Source of the DNA: an uncultured Muribaculaceae bacterium
GTDB lineage: Bacteria > Bacteroidota > Bacteroidia > Bacteroidales > Muribaculaceae
DNA: 64,000 nt
Direction of reading: 5' to 3'
Assembly (NCBI GenBank): GCA_947629175.1
Contig: CANRCT010000013.1
Location: forward strand, 1-64,000
Position 1 is the first letter of the stretch, and each line of letters opens with the position of its first letter. Below the pieces are notes generated by a model. The model had not been told where the DNA came from and ran no database searches. It worked only from the letters and a program-made list of their open reading frames with translations. Below are positions 36,845-45,873 of the stretch, one piece after another. The position numbers and the translations under genes were made by a program.

Positions 36845-36872
36845 TGCTGAACCAGTTTTTTAGTTTCAGCTT

Positions 36873-37430
36873 ATGATCACCATCATCTATACCCATCCCG
36901 ATCCCGGGAGCTATAATCACGCGATACTTTCGGCCATCACCGATATGCTCACCGGCCGTGGTGACGATTATCAGGTAATCGACCTGTATGCCGACGGATT
37001 CAATCCCGTAATGACCCGCGACGGACTCTCCGCAGTCACTTCCGACCATATCGCCGACCCGCTCATCGAGCGCTATACAACGATGCTTCAACGCACAGAC
37101 CGCGCCATATTCATCTTCCCCATATGGTGGGGAATGATGCCGGCCATGCTCAAAGGCTTCATGGACCGGGCATTCGTCAAAGGACGCATTTACGACATTA
37201 CCGACAATGGTGAGATCATGCCATGCCTATCAGTCGAGCGCACTCTTATAGTCACCACCTCTGAAGGGGACTCGGTAGATTTCGGCCCGTTTGTCAGCGG
37301 CTATCTCGCACCGATGGTACTGGAGCCCGTAGGTTTCGGCGGATGCCAGTGGCTCGACTGCCAGCAGACCGACAGCGGATCGCCTGAGCGGCGTCAGGAA
37401 TTCATCGGAGAGGTATTGAAACGGATCTGA
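36873..37430 (+). CDS. NAD(P)H-dependent flavin oxidoreductase (quinone reductase-like)
   Basis: The 185-aa product has the flavodoxin-like fold of the NQO1/MdaB family: a first strand with YTHPDPGSYNHAI, then DLYADGFNPVM, and the core FIFPIWWGMMPAMLKGFMDRAF that lines the FMN/FAD site. It is likely a cytoplasmic two-electron quinone or nitro reductase; the substrate cannot be inferred. It stands between a terminator and a convergent gene 11 bp away, and no good promoter is visible in the short gap. Confidence 0.88.
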   Translation: MITIIYTHPDPGSYNHAILSAITDMLTGRGDDYQVIDLYADGFNPVMTRDGLSAVTSDHIADPLIERYTTMLQRTDRAIFIFPIWWGMMPAMLKGFMDRAFVKGRIYDITDNGEIMPCLSVERTLIVTTSEGDSVDFGPFVSGYLAPMVLEPVGFGGCQWLDCQQTDSGSPERRQEFIGEVLKRI

Positions 37431-37441
37431 CCGTCAGGCTG

Positions 37442-38596
37442 TCAGTCACGGTTTCCCGGTCGTGCCATCTCATAGACGATCAGGGCGGTACCTCCGTCGC
37501 GGAGCGTCGAGTCGACAGCCGGATCACCGCGTTGGAAGCCAAACTCCACGAGGTTTCTGTACTGGTCGTAGTTATCGCTGATATGACCGATAAAACCGCC
37601 GTCGGTCGTTCCCACGATGCCTACCGGTATATTGCGCGCCCAGGAGGTGGAATTACTGTATACCAAACCTGTAGATTCCTCCGCGAACCGCTGTTCCCCC
37701 GACACGCCCTGTGCGATGTCAAGCACCGCATAACCGTTAGCCACCAGAGGAGTCGCCGACATGAAATGCCAGTCGTGCCCGTTGAGCTCATCAAGAGTCT
37801 TACCCGAACCGTCCGGCACCGGATTAGTCAGTACCACGCCATACCGCTCCGGATCTCCACCCCTCTTGAACAGGAAATAGCTGCCTCCGTATTTGGGAGA
37901 ATAAAATATGATATCGTTCCCCGCCCGGGCAAAATACCTCGAAGTGCCGAATGGTTCAGTAGCATCTTTCTCAAGGGGCAGATAAGATTCCGTGATCTTC
38001 AGATCACCGTCGGTGCGCCATACTGCATATCCGGTTCCCTCCACAGCCCCGGATGGCGCCACGGTCTGTTGAGGGATGAAAGTAAAGAGGAAATCATCAT
38101 CGCCGAAAGCCTCTATATCCCAAGCGAGAAAAGGCAACGCGCTATCGCCTGCAAACGATCCGTCGGCAATCGAGTATCTCAGAAGTTTCGATGCGAAATT
38201 GTCGAGCACATAAATTGATGCAGGAGTGACCGTCATGGCCGCGATTTCAAGATAATCGCCCGGCCCCTGGCCTTTGCGGTTTATCTCGTAGAGAAATCGT
38301 CCCGAAGTCGAATATGCCTGGATGAGCGCTTTGCGTCTGTCGCATATCACTATCATGCTGTCAGTCGCCGTCAGTTCCGATATTTCCGACAGATCCTGCT
38401 GACCCGCGGCTTCCAGGGGTATCCATCTGACTGAACGGATCAGGCCGTCGGGCATCGTGTCGCCCTCGGCCGCCTCGCTGAATATCGCGACGTCATCCCT
38501 CTCATACGTCGTGTCAGCAACGCCCTGCCGGTGCGAGCATCCAATCAAAGCCACTAATACTGCCGTCAACACAGCTGCCGTCATCATCTTTCCCAT
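37442..38596 (-). CDS. 6-bladed beta-propeller lipoprotein
   Basis: From the ATG at 38596 the 384-aa product begins MGKMMTAAVLTAVLVALIGC, a lipoprotein signal with the lipobox Cys at residue 20. A propeller body follows with SGRFLYEINRKGQGPGDYLEIAAM, the same family signature as the protein at 24141 (GRRGRGPGEYIYV). An upstream in-frame ATG at 38632 abuts the CDF stop codon directly and would lengthen the n-region by 12 residues. Here GC is typical of the chromosome. The function of the family is unknown; a surface or periplasmic location is expected. Confidence 0.85.
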   Translation of the reverse strand: MGKMMTAAVLTAVLVALIGCSHRQGVADTTYERDDVAIFSEAAEGDTMPDGLIRSVRWIPLEAAGQQDLSEISELTATDSMIVICDRRKALIQAYSTSGRFLYEINRKGQGPGDYLEIAAMTVTPASIYVLDNFASKLLRYSIADGSFAGDSALPFLAWDIEAFGDDDFLFTFIPQQTVAPSGAVEGTGYAVWRTDGDLKITESYLPLEKDATEPFGTSRYFARAGNDIIFYSPKYGGSYFLFKRGGDPERYGVVLTNPVPDGSGKTLDELNGHDWHFMSATPLVANGYAVLDIAQGVSGEQRFAEESTGLVYSNSTSWARNIPVGIVGTTDGGFIGHISDNYDQYRNLVEFGFQRGDPAVDSTLRDGGTALIVYEMARPGNRD

Positions 38597-38632
38597 AATC
38601 CTGCCATGAAGTTTATGTCGTTTCACTTCCAT

Positions 38633-39568
38633 CTATGCGTGGACTACTGTCTGCTCTGCGCCACAGTCGACGTTTTTGCGCGGCTCCACATGGATGCTTA
38701 TATGCATTGAAGCGCCGAAACGTTCGCGCAGCCGCCGTTCGATATCGCGGGTGAGCTGATGGGCGTCGCTGACTTTCATGGCGCCATCTACCCTGATATG
38801 CACATCGGCCGCCATACAGTTTCCAATGCGCCTCGTACATAGATTGTGAGGGTTGTCCACGCCCGGCACAGAGGATATGATCGAAACGATCTCAGCCTCG
38901 ACATCTTCAGGCAACGACTTTTCCATCAACTCATTGACGGCCGGCACTATAAGATCCCATGCAGCCTTTACGATCAGTACACTCACTGCGACGGCCGCCA
39001 TGGGATCAAGCACACGCCAGTCAGGACCGAGCGCCATAGCGCCACCGATACCTATTGCAGTGGCCACTGAAGAGAGTGCATCCGAGCGATGATGCCATGC
39101 GTTGGCCACAAGCGCCTGGCTTTGCTGACGACGCCCTTCGGCCACCGTCACCCGATAAAGCACCTCCTTGACCGCTATCGAGACCAACGCGGCCACAAGA
39201 GCTATCATGCCGGGATCGGCAAGCTCCTGATGGCGGAAATAAAAGCCATAAATTTTCTCGGCGCCGTTCCAGAAGAGGCCTATCCCTACGGCCATCAGCG
39301 CGATCCCTATGACCGCTGTCGCAAGAGTCTCGTACTTTCCATGACCATAGGCATGATCATTGTCTTTGGGACGTGACGACAGCCTTACGAATACCAGCAC
39401 TACAATATCGGTCAGAAAATCCGACAGCGAATGAACCGCATCTGCTATCATCGCGCTGCTGTGGCCCATAATGCCTGCGACGAACTTAAAAGCCAGCAAT
39501 CCGAGATTGGCTACCGACCCAAGCAGTGTGATGCCGATGATTTTGCTGGTGCGCTTGTCTTTTTCCAT
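38633..39568 (-). CDS. Cation diffusion facilitator transporter
   Basis: The 311-aa product is a CDF/ZitB-type exporter of divalent cations (Zn, Fe, Mn or Co) driven by proton antiport. It has six spans, with metal-site residues in AMIADAVHSLSDFLTD (span II) and ALVANAWHHRSDALSS (span V), each with the HxxxD pattern. The C-terminal cytoplasmic dimerisation domain follows (from about 215, with PGVDNPHNLCTRRIG). The pattern suggests Zn, but specificity is inference. A TACCTTTG box lies at 39606. Confidence 0.93.
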   Translation of the reverse strand: MEKDKRTSKIIGITLLGSVANLGLLAFKFVAGIMGHSSAMIADAVHSLSDFLTDIVVLVFVRLSSRPKDNDHAYGHGKYETLATAVIGIALMAVGIGLFWNGAEKIYGFYFRHQELADPGMIALVAALVSIAVKEVLYRVTVAEGRRQQSQALVANAWHHRSDALSSVATAIGIGGAMALGPDWRVLDPMAAVAVSVLIVKAAWDLIVPAVNELMEKSLPEDVEAEIVSIISSVPGVDNPHNLCTRRIGNCMAADVHIRVDGAMKVSDAHQLTRDIERRLRERFGASMHISIHVEPRKNVDCGAEQTVVHA

Positions 39569-39605
39569 GATTTACGCTCTGTCACATATTACAAGTTACA
39601 AGGCG

Positions 39606-39613
39606 CAAAGGTA
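39606..39613 (-). promoter_or_regulatory. -7 element of the CDF gene
   Basis: TACCTTTG on the minus strand (39613-39606), with a leader of about 32 nt. The -33 element is not clear. Confidence 0.45.
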
Positions 39614-39642
39614 ATAAAAGTCCGCCAATAAAAGAATTCCGA

Positions 39643-41106
39643 TCAGGCGATAGCCATCCGGGCGCGGCGGCGCCGGGCAGCCTGCAGGCCGTAAGCAACC
39701 GCAACCGACATCAGCGGACTCAGATAATTGAACACACACATCGGCGCATAGGCAAGCGTGGACACCCCGAGTACAGTCGACTGTGCCATGCCGCAGGAAT
39801 TCCACGGGATCAGAACCGACGTCACCGAGATAGAGTCTTCAAGCGCGCGTCCGAGTAGTTGCGGCCGCTCTCCAAGCCGGCGGTAGATGTTGCGGTAAAT
39901 ATTGCTGCCGATGATGATCGACAGATACTGGTCGCCCGTGGCGCTGTTGAGAAACAGACCGCTGCCTACAGTAGCGCCTACGAGATGACCCGTAGAGCGG
40001 AGCCTCCGGGCGAAGCTGCGCGTTATCGAGCCGAGCATCCCCGATCCGAGCATCACACCGCCGAACACCATGGCGCTCCCCACGAGATATACCGTCGGGA
40101 GCATCCCCTCCACCCCTCCGGTGGATACGAGAGGATCAAGGATCTCCGAACCCGTCGTGACCGCAGTGGAGCTCAGAAGCACTCTCCCGGCAACTATTGC
40201 CCCGGCGCCCAGACCGCCCTCTCCGCCCGCAAGCATCGTCACGATCTGGGGCTGCAGCGCGAACATCGCCGTCAGAGCCGCCAGAGAGCTGACGGCCAGT
40301 GTGAGTGTCGTTCCGACCCTCATGACGAGCAATGCTATCGTCAGCAACGGCACAAGCGCAAGCCACGGAGAGATATTGAACGTAGAAGTAATCGCGTCGC
40401 AGATCTCGTTGTGCTCGAAACTTCCTTCTATTCCAGAAGCGAGTCCCACGCAAGCGAATACCGCGAGCGCTATTGTCATCGCAGGCACAGTGGTGACCAT
40501 CAGCGAGCGGATATGGCTGAAAAGCTTCACTCCGGTCGAGGAAGCGGCAAGGACTGTCGTATCGCTCAGGGGCGAAACCTTGTCGCCGAAATAAGCTCCC
40601 GAAATGACGGCGCCCGCTATCCACGCCTCGTCATATCCCATCACCGTGCCGATGCCCATGAAAGCCACCCCTATGGTGGCGATCGTGGTCCACGACGTGC
40701 CGGTCATCACCGACACGACGGCCGAGATCGAACACGCCAGAAACAGGAACATCACCGGATTGAGCATCTTCACTCCAAAGTAGATCATGCCGGGAACGAC
40801 CCCCGACAGCATCCATGTGGCTCCTACCGTGCCGATGAAAAGCAGCACCGGCACAGCAGGAAATATCTGCCTTACGCTCTTTCGAACTCCAAGAAGCAAT
40901 ACGCGCGGACTGCGGGTGGTTGTGAGAAAAGTCTGGACCACACATACCGCCGATGCGCAGAGCAGAAGCCAGTAGCCCATCGACAGCACGTCGGACGCGC
41001 CATGGGTCAGAATCACTGCCGCCAGCGATACAATAAGCACCAATATAGGGATCAACGACACTGTCAGTGTCGGACTATGTGTAATTTGCCTGTGTGTAAA
41101 TTTCAT
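39643..41106 (-). CDS. nhaC: Na+/H+ antiporter, NhaC family
   Basis: The 487-aa membrane protein has about 11-12 hydrophobic spans and the NhaC signature segments: ISGAYFGDKVSPLSDTTVLAASSTG in the centre, and VLIPWNSCGMAQSTVLGV near the C-terminus. It should exchange Na+ (or a carboxylate/H+ couple) across the inner membrane. A full consensus promoter lies at 41125-41156. The start codon 19 nt downstream of the -7 box leaves a leader of roughly 13 nt. Confidence 0.93.
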   Translation of the reverse strand: MKFTHRQITHSPTLTVSLIPILVLIVSLAAVILTHGASDVLSMGYWLLLCASAVCVVQTFLTTTRSPRVLLLGVRKSVRQIFPAVPVLLFIGTVGATWMLSGVVPGMIYFGVKMLNPVMFLFLACSISAVVSVMTGTSWTTIATIGVAFMGIGTVMGYDEAWIAGAVISGAYFGDKVSPLSDTTVLAASSTGVKLFSHIRSLMVTTVPAMTIALAVFACVGLASGIEGSFEHNEICDAITSTFNISPWLALVPLLTIALLVMRVGTTLTLAVSSLAALTAMFALQPQIVTMLAGGEGGLGAGAIVAGRVLLSSTAVTTGSEILDPLVSTGGVEGMLPTVYLVGSAMVFGGVMLGSGMLGSITRSFARRLRSTGHLVGATVGSGLFLNSATGDQYLSIIIGSNIYRNIYRRLGERPQLLGRALEDSISVTSVLIPWNSCGMAQSTVLGVSTLAYAPMCVFNYLSPLMSVAVAYGLQAARRRRARMAIA

Positions 41107-41124
41107 TCCGTATTTTTATTCGCG

Positions 41125-41156
41125 CAAAATTACGATTTTCGCCAATCCTCTGCAAA
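41125..41156 (-). promoter_or_regulatory. Promoter of nhaC
   Basis: On the minus strand, TTTG (41156-41153), 20 nt, TAATTTTG (41132-41125): a full consensus match. Confidence 0.7.
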
Positions 41157-41213
41157 TTCCCCCTCATAAAAATTCAAAACTACATCAAAACAATCTTTAT
41201 AAAATCAAAGGCA

Positions 41214-41256
41214 GCGGCGCGCCTGCGTCGGGGTTGTACCGACACGGGCGCGCCGC
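41214..41256 (-). terminator. Terminator of nagB
   Basis: GCGGCGCGCC (41214-41223) pairs perfectly with GGCGCGCCGC (41247-41256), with GTCGG/CCGAC inside. The minus-strand tail (TTTGATTTTATAAAG) is U-rich rather than pure U. Confidence 0.65.
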
Positions 41257-41287
41257 GTGTATTGATCGGCTTATAGCCGCGCTGGCT

Positions 41288-42100
41288 TTATTTCAGCTGC
41301 GACTGCGGATCGAGGTTGGCTGCCTCGATATCCTTGTAGTAACGGTAGGTGCCAACCTTGAGCTCCTCGCAGGCTGCCTCGTCGGCAACGATAAGGGCTT
41401 TCTGGTGCATCTGCAGAGCGGAAATGGTCCACATCTGGGAGATGCCGCCCTCAACGCCGTGATGCAGGGCGCGGCTCTTGTTGTGGCCGTTGACGATCAG
41501 CAGCACGCTGCGGGCCGACATGATCGTGCCTACGCCGACGGTCAGGGCTGTCTTCGGCACGAGATCGACGTTGTTGTCGAAGAAGCGCGAGTTGGCGATG
41601 ATGGTGTCGCGGGTCAGAGTCTTCATGCGGGTGCGCGAGGTCAGCGACGAACCCGGCTCGTTGAATGCGATGTGGCCGTCGGGGCCCACGCCGCCGAGGA
41701 ACAGGTCGATGCCGCCGTAGCTCTTGATCTTCTCTTCATAGCGGCGGCACTCCTCCTCGGGATCCTCGGCATTGCCGTTGAGGATATTGACATTTTCGCG
41801 GGGTATGTCGATATGGCTGAAGAAGTTGGTCCACATAAAGGTGTAGTAGCTCTGCTCGTGGTCGCGGGGTATGCCGCAGTACTCGTCCATATTGAATGTC
41901 ACGACATTTTTGAACGACACCTTGCCTTCCTGATACAGTTTGATCAGGTTGCGGTACATTCCCAGCGGGGAGCTGCCGGTGGGGCATCCGAGCACGAAGG
42001 GATGTTCGGCCGTGGGCTTGGCTTCGTTGATACGGGCTGCTACATAGTTGGCTGCCCATGCCGATACGTTGGCGTAGTCGGGTTCGATAATCAGTCTCAT
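41288..42100 (-). CDS. nagB: Glucosamine-6-phosphate deaminase
   Basis: NagB converts glucosamine 6-phosphate to fructose 6-phosphate and ammonia, the last step of amino-sugar entry to glycolysis. The 270-aa product has the expected length and keeps the catalytic set: Asp in FNMDEYCG, Asp and His in [15 protein letters not shown], and the following Glu. It is divergent from a NagB-like/PIG-L fusion at 42300, which lacks these residues. A consensus promoter lies at 42149-42180. Confidence 0.97.
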   Translation of the reverse strand: MRLIIEPDYANVSAWAANYVAARINEAKPTAEHPFVLGCPTGSSPLGMYRNLIKLYQEGKVSFKNVVTFNMDEYCGIPRDHEQSYYTFMWTNFFSHIDIPRENVNILNGNAEDPEEECRRYEEKIKSYGGIDLFLGGVGPDGHIAFNEPGSSLTSRTRMKTLTRDTIIANSRFFDNNVDLVPKTALTVGVGTIMSARSVLLIVNGHNKSRALHHGVEGGISQMWTISALQMHQKALIVADEAACEELKVGTYRYYKDIEAANLDPQSQLK

Positions 42101-42148
42101 CTATGAATATTGTTTTAAGGTTATATGGAATACGATATTTTGAGAGAG

Positions 42149-42180
42149 CAAACTTACATAAAATCGACGGGATTTTCAAC
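42149..42180 (-). promoter_or_regulatory. Promoter of nagB
   Basis: On the minus strand, GTTG (42180-42177), 20 nt, TAAGTTTG (42156-42149). The leader would be about 43 nt. Confidence 0.6.
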
Positions 42181-42250
42181 CCGGGAAGCCACATATTTCA
42201 TTTCAGTTCAAAAAAAATCGTAAAATCAGCCGAAATGACAGAAAAATGCG

Positions 42251-42258
42251 TAGATTTG
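42251..42258 (+). promoter_or_regulatory. -7 element of the NagB-like/PIG-L gene
   Basis: TAGATTTG matches the consensus, 41 nt before the ATG. The -33 element is not clear. Confidence 0.5.
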
Positions 42259-42299
42259 CAATAGAAAACAATATAATCCTCAACACACCCTGAAACGAC

Positions 42300-44282
42300 A
42301 TGAAAACCAACCTTAGTTCGCAAATCAAGCTCGAACGCATACCGCGGCGCTACTACGACCCGCAGGGCGAGATAGAGCTGGCCGCGCTTACGCGCGAAGA
42401 GAAAATCTACACCCGCATCTTCGAGACCGCCACGGCCGGAAGCGAGTATATCGCCCGGCAGATAGCCAAGGTCATCAAACGGAATGTGGAGAATAAGGGC
42501 AAATGCGTGGTCACATTCGGCTCCGGAGTGAGCACCCACAGCGCATACGCCGCGCTTATCAAGCTTTACAAGGATGGCGAAGTGTCGTTCGACAAAGTGG
42601 TGTTCTACAGCCTCAGCGAATTTTTCCCTCTCATCCCCAACGGCCCGAGCACTCTCCGCAAGATGAAAGAGGTGCTTCTCGACCATGTGGACATACGTCA
42701 GGAAAACATCCACACCTTTGATCCCGATGTCACGAAAGAGGACATGTTCCAGCGTTGCAAAGCCTATGAGAAGGCCATCGCCGATGAAGGCGGACTGGAT
42801 CTTGCCGTATGCGAGATCGGCGCGCAGGGATCGCTGGCGTTCAACGAGCCCGGCACTCCGGAGACAAGCCTCTGCCGCCTCGTGCTGCTTGGCAACGAGA
42901 CGCGCCACAACGTGCAGAGCGACTATAACTGCGAGGATGTGCCCACCACCGCCATCACTCTCGGAATCGCCAACATCATGTCGGCTGACCGTGTCGTGAC
43001 AATGGCCTGGGGCGAGAACCGCGCAGAGATAGTAAAGAAGACAGTGGAGACACCTGCCGATGCCAACGTGCCCGCATCATTCCTGCAGGGGCATGCCCAT
43101 GCAAAGGTAGTCGTGGATCTTCCCGCTGCCGAGGATCTGACACGCATATCGCAGCCCTGGAAGGTGACCTCCTGCGAATGGACCGACAAACTCATCCGCC
43201 GCGCCATCGTATGGCTCTGCCACATGACCGGCAAGCCCATCCTCAAGCTCACCGACAAGGACTACAACGACTGGGGACTCGGCGAGCTCCTCGCCCTCTA
43301 CGGATCGGCCTACAATGTCAACATCAAGATATTCAATGACCTGCAGCACACCATCACCGGTTGGCCCGGGGGCAAACCCAATGCCGACGACACGTATCGT
43401 CCGGAACGCGCCAATCCATATCCCAAGCGCGTCATAGTATTCAGCCCTCACCCCGACGACGACGTAATATCAATGGGTGGAACGCTCAAACGCCTCGTCG
43501 ACCAGAAACACGACGTGCATGTGGCCTATGAGACCTCGGGCAATATCGCTGTCGGCGATGAGGACATGATGCGCTATTTCCTGATGATGGACAAGATAGC
43601 GCCTATGTTCGGATTCGACAAGGGAGGATATTCCAGTCTTTCGGAGGCTGTCCACAAAGCCGTGACCGAGAAGAAGCCCGGCGACATGGATACGGCCGAT
43701 GTCCGTGAGATAAAGACCATGATCCGTCAGGCGGAGGCAACCATCGCCTGCAACTATATCGGAGTAAAGCCGCAGAACATCCACTTCCTGCGCCTGCCGT
43801 TCTATGAGACCGGCACAATCAAGAAGGGCGATCTCAGCCAGCGCGACGTCGATATCGTCAAGAAGCTGCTGACCGACGTCAAGCCCCACCAGATCTTCGT
43901 GGCCGGCGACCTCGCCGATCCTCACGGCACGCACAAGGTGTGCACCGACGCGGTGCTTGCAGCTGTCGACGAGCTGAAGGACGAGCCCTGGATGAATGAT
44001 TGCCGCATATGGATGTATCGCGGAGCCTGGGCCGAATGGGAAATCGACCATATCGAGATGGCGGTGCCCATCAGCCCTGAAGAGCTGCGCTTCAAACGCA
44101 ACTCCATCCTCAAGCACCAGAGCCAGATGGAGAACGCTCCTTTCCTCGGCGACGACGACCGCCTCTTCTGGCAGCGCGCCGAAGAGCGCAACCGCGGCAC
44201 AGCCCAGCTCTATCAGAGACTCGGCCTTGCATCCTACGAGGCTATAGAAGCATTTGTGGAATACCACATAATCCGCGACTGA
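42300..44282 (+). CDS. NagB-like/PIG-L deacetylase fusion protein
   Basis: The 660-aa product fuses a NagB-like isomerase-fold domain (about 20-280) to a PIG-L/LmbE zinc deacetylase domain (about 375-600). In the NagB-like half the catalytic positions are changed: MDEY becomes LSEF (Ser106) and GxDGH becomes GAQGS (Gln176, Ser178); only the Glu of FNEPG (Glu183) remains. The PIG-L half keeps HPDDD (384-388) and the second zinc motif PHGTH (about 541-545). The likely role is deacetylating an amino sugar, with the first half binding sugar phosphate or regulating. Such proteins are often annotated as glucosamine-6-phosphate deaminase, which the residues do not support. Confidence 0.88.
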   Translation: MKTNLSSQIKLERIPRRYYDPQGEIELAALTREEKIYTRIFETATAGSEYIARQIAKVIKRNVENKGKCVVTFGSGVSTHSAYAALIKLYKDGEVSFDKVVFYSLSEFFPLIPNGPSTLRKMKEVLLDHVDIRQENIHTFDPDVTKEDMFQRCKAYEKAIADEGGLDLAVCEIGAQGSLAFNEPGTPETSLCRLVLLGNETRHNVQSDYNCEDVPTTAITLGIANIMSADRVVTMAWGENRAEIVKKTVETPADANVPASFLQGHAHAKVVVDLPAAEDLTRISQPWKVTSCEWTDKLIRRAIVWLCHMTGKPILKLTDKDYNDWGLGELLALYGSAYNVNIKIFNDLQHTITGWPGGKPNADDTYRPERANPYPKRVIVFSPHPDDDVISMGGTLKRLVDQKHDVHVAYETSGNIAVGDEDMMRYFLMMDKIAPMFGFDKGGYSSLSEAVHKAVTEKKPGDMDTADVREIKTMIRQAEATIACNYIGVKPQNIHFLRLPFYETGTIKKGDLSQRDVDIVKKLLTDVKPHQIFVAGDLADPHGTHKVCTDAVLAAVDELKDEPWMNDCRIWMYRGAWAEWEIDHIEMAVPISPEELRFKRNSILKHQSQMENAPFLGDDDRLFWQRAEERNRGTAQLYQRLGLASYEAIEAFVEYHIIRD

Positions 44283-44302
44283 TCAATTATAACACTCACT
44301 CT

Positions 44303-44339
44303 CTCCCGGAAGCCGTCGCGACAGCTTCCGGGAGTTTTT
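44303..44339 (+). terminator. Terminator of the NagB-like/PIG-L gene
   Basis: CTCCCGGAAGC (44303-44313) pairs perfectly over 11 bp with GCTTCCGGGAG (44324-44334), followed by TTTTT. It ends 10 nt before the next start codon. Confidence 0.85.
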
Positions 44340-44349
44340 ATGATAGCCG

Positions 44350-45261
44350 ATGACTGACTTTACACAACTGGCCGACTGGATTTGCCTTGACGCCGAGTTC
44401 GCCGAGGGCGTGGAAATGCTCGAACTGGCGATAATGAGCGGTGACGGGCGACTGTTATACCGCCAGAGATTCCGACCGGCCACACTTAAACGCTGGCGCA
44501 GCTATCCCCATGGCATTACGCCCGAAATGGTGGCCTCAGAGCCGCTCTTTGCCGAGTGCCGTCAGGAGATACAGAGCGTGATTGATGCCGCCTCCCACGT
44601 CATAGGGTTCGCTGTGGAAGAAAACGACCTCAACAAACTTCGTCACGAAGGAATCCGTATTCCCGAGACGCTGCGGATTGTGGAGATACGCGACTGGTTC
44701 TGGATTACCTACGGGCTTGAAAACGGCCTCGACTACCGCCAGAACGTCGGGCTCAGCACCTGTTGCCGCGAGCTCGGGATTGATATTGATGAAGATAAGG
44801 AGCATTCGGCCGACTATGACACCGAATGCACTCTGCGGGCTTTCACAAGCCTGATCGGCCGATATGCGGGCAAACGTAATCTTGACAAGGTCGGGATAGA
44901 GGAGATCGAACGGCAGTTTGCCGAAGAGTTTGCAGTTGAGAAGGATCGTTACGACCGTGCCAACGGAGCCGGATACTGCAGCATAATACGGCAGCCCGAC
45001 GGAAGATATCAGATGAAATTCAGCAAAGAGCCCTTGAGCGCCGTCTCCGAAATAGTCGCCTCTGTGGCTGTCGCAAACCGTAAGAAAGCGATGGTGAGAT
45101 TCAGTCAGATGCTTACCGGCAAGATCCTCTACGGCAATTTCCGGTTCGACCGCCTTTCGCGGCGAAAACTCGACGAATTCAACGCCTATACCGACAGCTA
45201 TGAGGCCGACGACGAGCAGTTCAACTCCAAGCTGTTGCGTCTTGCCGGCAAATTCCGCTGA
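44350..45261 (+). CDS. DnaQ-like 3'-5' exonuclease-fold protein
   Basis: The 303-aa product has an RNase H-like exonuclease domain (about 8-175). The DEDDh set can be traced: Asp14 and Glu16 in CLDAEFAEG, an Asp in VEENDLNKL, and HSADYDTE with the general-base His and last Asp. The C-terminal ~120 residues are basic and of unknown fold. It should degrade DNA or RNA from the 3' end, but the substrate is unknown. It starts only 10 nt after an upstream terminator, so its promoter must overlap the previous gene, or it depends on read-through. Confidence 0.75.
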   Translation: MTDFTQLADWICLDAEFAEGVEMLELAIMSGDGRLLYRQRFRPATLKRWRSYPHGITPEMVASEPLFAECRQEIQSVIDAASHVIGFAVEENDLNKLRHEGIRIPETLRIVEIRDWFWITYGLENGLDYRQNVGLSTCCRELGIDIDEDKEHSADYDTECTLRAFTSLIGRYAGKRNLDKVGIEEIERQFAEEFAVEKDRYDRANGAGYCSIIRQPDGRYQMKFSKEPLSAVSEIVASVAVANRKKAMVRFSQMLTGKILYGNFRFDRLSRRKLDEFNAYTDSYEADDEQFNSKLLRLAGKFR

Positions 45262-45272
45262 AAGGACCCTTC

Positions 45273-45779
45273 TCAGGAACGATAATCCGAAAGCCTTTCC
45301 TGCAGAAACTTACGGGCATAGAAGATACGGCTCTTGACCGTCCCGAGCGGCAACTGCATGCGCTCCGCGATCTCTGAATACTTGTAGCCGGCCACATGCA
45401 TGGTGAACGGTATACGGTAGCCATCAGGAAAACTGTTGACGACTTCCGTGATCTCGCTGGCAAGATAAGTCTCCTCAGGTGAGGGCTGGAGGCTGTTTTC
45501 AGGAGTGTTGATACGGTAAAGATCATCGGAAGTGTCGACAATGGTGGCTGACCTCACCATCCGCCGGTAACGGTTGATGAAAATATTGCGCATGATGGTG
45601 AACATCCAGCCCTTGAAATTTGTGTCGTCCTGATACATCTCGCGGCTGTCAAGCACCTTCAGCGTGGTATCCTGAAGCAGATCATATGCATCGTCGCGGT
45701 TTGACGTGAGCACGTAGGCAAAATTCAACAGATTTTGCTGAAGCCCGAGCAGCTTCTCCCTGAATTTGGCGTTAGTCAT
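45273..45779 (-). CDS. ECF-like sigma-70 family RNA polymerase sigma factor
   Basis: The 168-aa product has sigma region 2 (NFAYVLTSNRDDAYDLLQDTTLKVL, then FKGWMFTIMRNIFINRYRR) and region 4 (FPDGYRIPFTMHVAGYKYSEIAERMQLPLGTVKSRI). Regions 1.1 and 3 are absent, as in ECF sigmas. I chose the ATG at 45779 (MTNAKFREKLL), since the family N-terminus begins there; a start at 45821 would add 14 residues. No anti-sigma gene is adjacent, so control is by another route. It faces the exonuclease-fold gene 11 bp away. Confidence 0.93.
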   Translation of the reverse strand: MTNAKFREKLLGLQQNLLNFAYVLTSNRDDAYDLLQDTTLKVLDSREMYQDDTNFKGWMFTIMRNIFINRYRRMVRSATIVDTSDDLYRINTPENSLQPSPEETYLASEITEVVNSFPDGYRIPFTMHVAGYKYSEIAERMQLPLGTVKSRIFYARKFLQERLSDYRS

Positions 45780-45873
45780 AGTCGTCAGATTAAGAAATAT
45801 ATCATTACAACCTTGAGCCAATCGCTTGAGTTTCGCAGTTTAACATCATTTCATATCCTTTATATTTCCACCG

